From Candidatus Stercoripulliclostridium merdigallinarum (GTDB taxonomy: Bacteria > Bacillota > Clostridia > Christensenellales > DTU072): 6,539 nucleotides of DNA. The stretch spans positions 1 through 6,539 of the forward strand of contig DVNF01000046.1 of assembly GCA_018714575.1 (NCBI GenBank), written 5' to 3'. This document shows, one piece after another, positions 5,614-6,539 of the stretch. A program made the position numbers and the translations under genes. The notes under the pieces were generated by a model, which ran no database searches, had not been told where the DNA came from, and saw nothing but the letters and a program-made list of their open reading frames with translations. Each line of letters starts with the position of its first letter. Position 1 is the first letter of the stretch.

Positions 5614-6539
5614 ATGGAATATTCTCCGAAACAAATAGTCAACGAACTTGACAGATATATAATCGGGCAAAGCGAGGCGAAACGCGCTGTCGCGATCGCG
5701 TTAAGGAACCGTTACAGACGTTCCCGACTGCCGCAGGAAGTGCGCGAGGAGATCACTCCGAAAAACATTATAATGAAAGGTCCTACCGGCGTAGGTAAAA
5801 CCGAAATTGCCAGAAGACTTGCGAAGTTGGTAAAGGCACCGTTCGTCAAAGTCGAAGCCACCAAGTTCACCGAAGTCGGCTATGTCGGCAGGGACGTGGA
5901 AAGCATGGTGCGCGACCTTGTGGAGTGCGCGATCAGATTGGTGCGCGAGGAAAAGATAGCCGAAGTCGAGCCCAAAGCCAAGGAAACTGCGGAGAAAAAG
6001 CTGGTCGAAGGATTGTTGCCCGGCAGACGCAAAAATCACCCCGACAAAAGCTCCGACGAACTCCGTGAGGAGCTGACGAAGGAACTTCGCGAAGGTAAAC
6101 TCGACAACATTATGGTCGAAATGGAATTCCAGGGCCGTCCGCAATCGTTACAGCTGGGACCCCTGGGAGGGAACGAAACGAATTTCGGCGAATTGATGAG
6201 CAAGATCATTCCGCCAAAGACAAAAAAACGCAAAGTCAGCGTAAAGGAAGCCTATACGTTCCTGACCAGAGAAGAGGCGGGTAAGCTGATCGACGACGAC
6301 GCGATATCCGCCGAAGCCATAAAGCGCGCCGAAGAGGACGGAATAATCTTTATCGACGAAATGGATAAGATTGCCGGGAAAGGGAACACCCAAGGTCCGG
6401 ACGTTTCCAGGGAAGGCGTGCAAAGGGATATTTTACCGATCGTGGAAGGCTGTACCGTAAACACAAAATACGGTATAATCAAAACCGACTTTATTCTGTT
6501 TATAGCGGCGGGGGCTTTCCATGTTTCGAAGGTCAACGA
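5614..6539 (+). CDS. hslU: ATP-dependent protease ATPase subunit HslU (ClpY), 3' partial
   Basis: HslU is the AAA+ hexameric unfoldase that recognises and threads substrates into HslV. The frame is open from the ATG at 5614 to the window's right edge, giving 308 full codons of a protein normally about 440-470 residues long. Visible blocks in order are the N-terminal ELDRYIIGQSEAKRAVAIALRNRYRR (11-36), Walker A GPTGVGKT at 56-63, and the pore loop GYVG at 89-92 within KFTEVGYVGRDVES. Next comes the charged, family-specific I-domain (about 108-235), with FGELMSKIIP near its end. Walker B IIFIDE is at 244-249, then GPDVSREGVQRDILPIVEG and the sensor-1 region LFIAAGAFHVSK at the cut. The arginine finger, sensor 2 and the C-terminal tail that docks on HslV lie outside. 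It follows hslV by 10 bases with a strong ribosome site. The usual downstream neighbour in Bacillota is codY, which cannot be seen here. Confidence 0.97.
   Translation, partial: MEYSPKQIVNELDRYIIGQSEAKRAVAIALRNRYRRSRLPQEVREEITPKNIIMKGPTGVGKTEIARRLAKLVKAPFVKVEATKFTEVGYVGRDVESMVRDLVECAIRLVREEKIAEVEPKAKETAEKKLVEGLLPGRRKNHPDKSSDELREELTKELREGKLDNIMVEMEFQGRPQSLQLGPLGGNETNFGELMSKIIPPKTKKRKVSVKEAYTFLTREEAGKLIDDDAISAEAIKRAEEDGIIFIDEMDKIAGKGNTQGPDVSREGVQRDILPIVEGCTVNTKYGIIKTDFILFIAAGAFHVSKVN

Noticed and set aside
5648..5663. TTGACA and TATAAT close together inside hslU
   Set aside because: Both hexamers are perfect, but only 4 bases separate them, so they cannot act as one promoter; they arise from the codons of LDRYI.
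1..6539. A novel defence, mobile or biosynthetic system hidden in the window
   Set aside because: Every gene belongs to a well-known housekeeping family in a known order, and I saw no direct-repeat arrays, insertion-sequence ends, tRNA genes or shifts in composition.

Overview
The window is an ordinary chromosomal housekeeping stretch, with every gene on the + strand. It holds the 3' end of a ComM/YifB-type AAA+ gene, then dprA, topA (topoisomerase I) and trmFO (folate-dependent tRNA U54 methyltransferase). After a 147-bp gap come hslV (peptidase) and the first two thirds of hslU (unfoldase). The order dprA-topA-trmFO-hslV-hslU is the classic arrangement of Bacillota (Firmicutes). A folate-dependent TrmFO, a short Gly-Thr-processed HslV and strong AAGGAGG ribosome sites agree with that. 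The comM-dprA-topA linkage leans towards Clostridia over Bacilli, but the species cannot be named. Base composition and codon choice look uniform across all genes, and I see no sign of transfer.

Region 1 (1-4919) is one tightly packed block. comM overlaps dprA by 8 bp, the dprA stop codon abuts the topA start, and topA overlaps trmFO by 4 bp (ATGA). This implies one transcript with translational coupling. The block combines competence and recombination (ComM, DprA), relaxation of negative supercoils (TopA) and tRNA modification (TrmFO).

Region 2 (4920-5066) is the only real intergenic space. It carries a convincing sigma-A promoter. A GC-rich hairpin begins almost exactly where transcription should start. 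A 10-bp inverted repeat has one arm upstream of the promoter and the other downstream of the hairpin. An A-rich leader and an AAGGAG ribosome site follow. I see no intrinsic terminator after trmFO, so read-through from the upstream block is possible. In Bacillus subtilis a tyrosine recombinase gene (xerC/codV) sits at this position; it is absent here.

Region 3 (5067-6539) is the hslVU operon for a two-component ATP-dependent protease. hslU runs off the window edge. All five chromosomal families are well recognised, and I found no mobile element, CRISPR array, RNA gene or undescribed multigene system. The points most worth a second look are the architecture of the hslV leader and a one-residue deletion in a conserved HslV motif.
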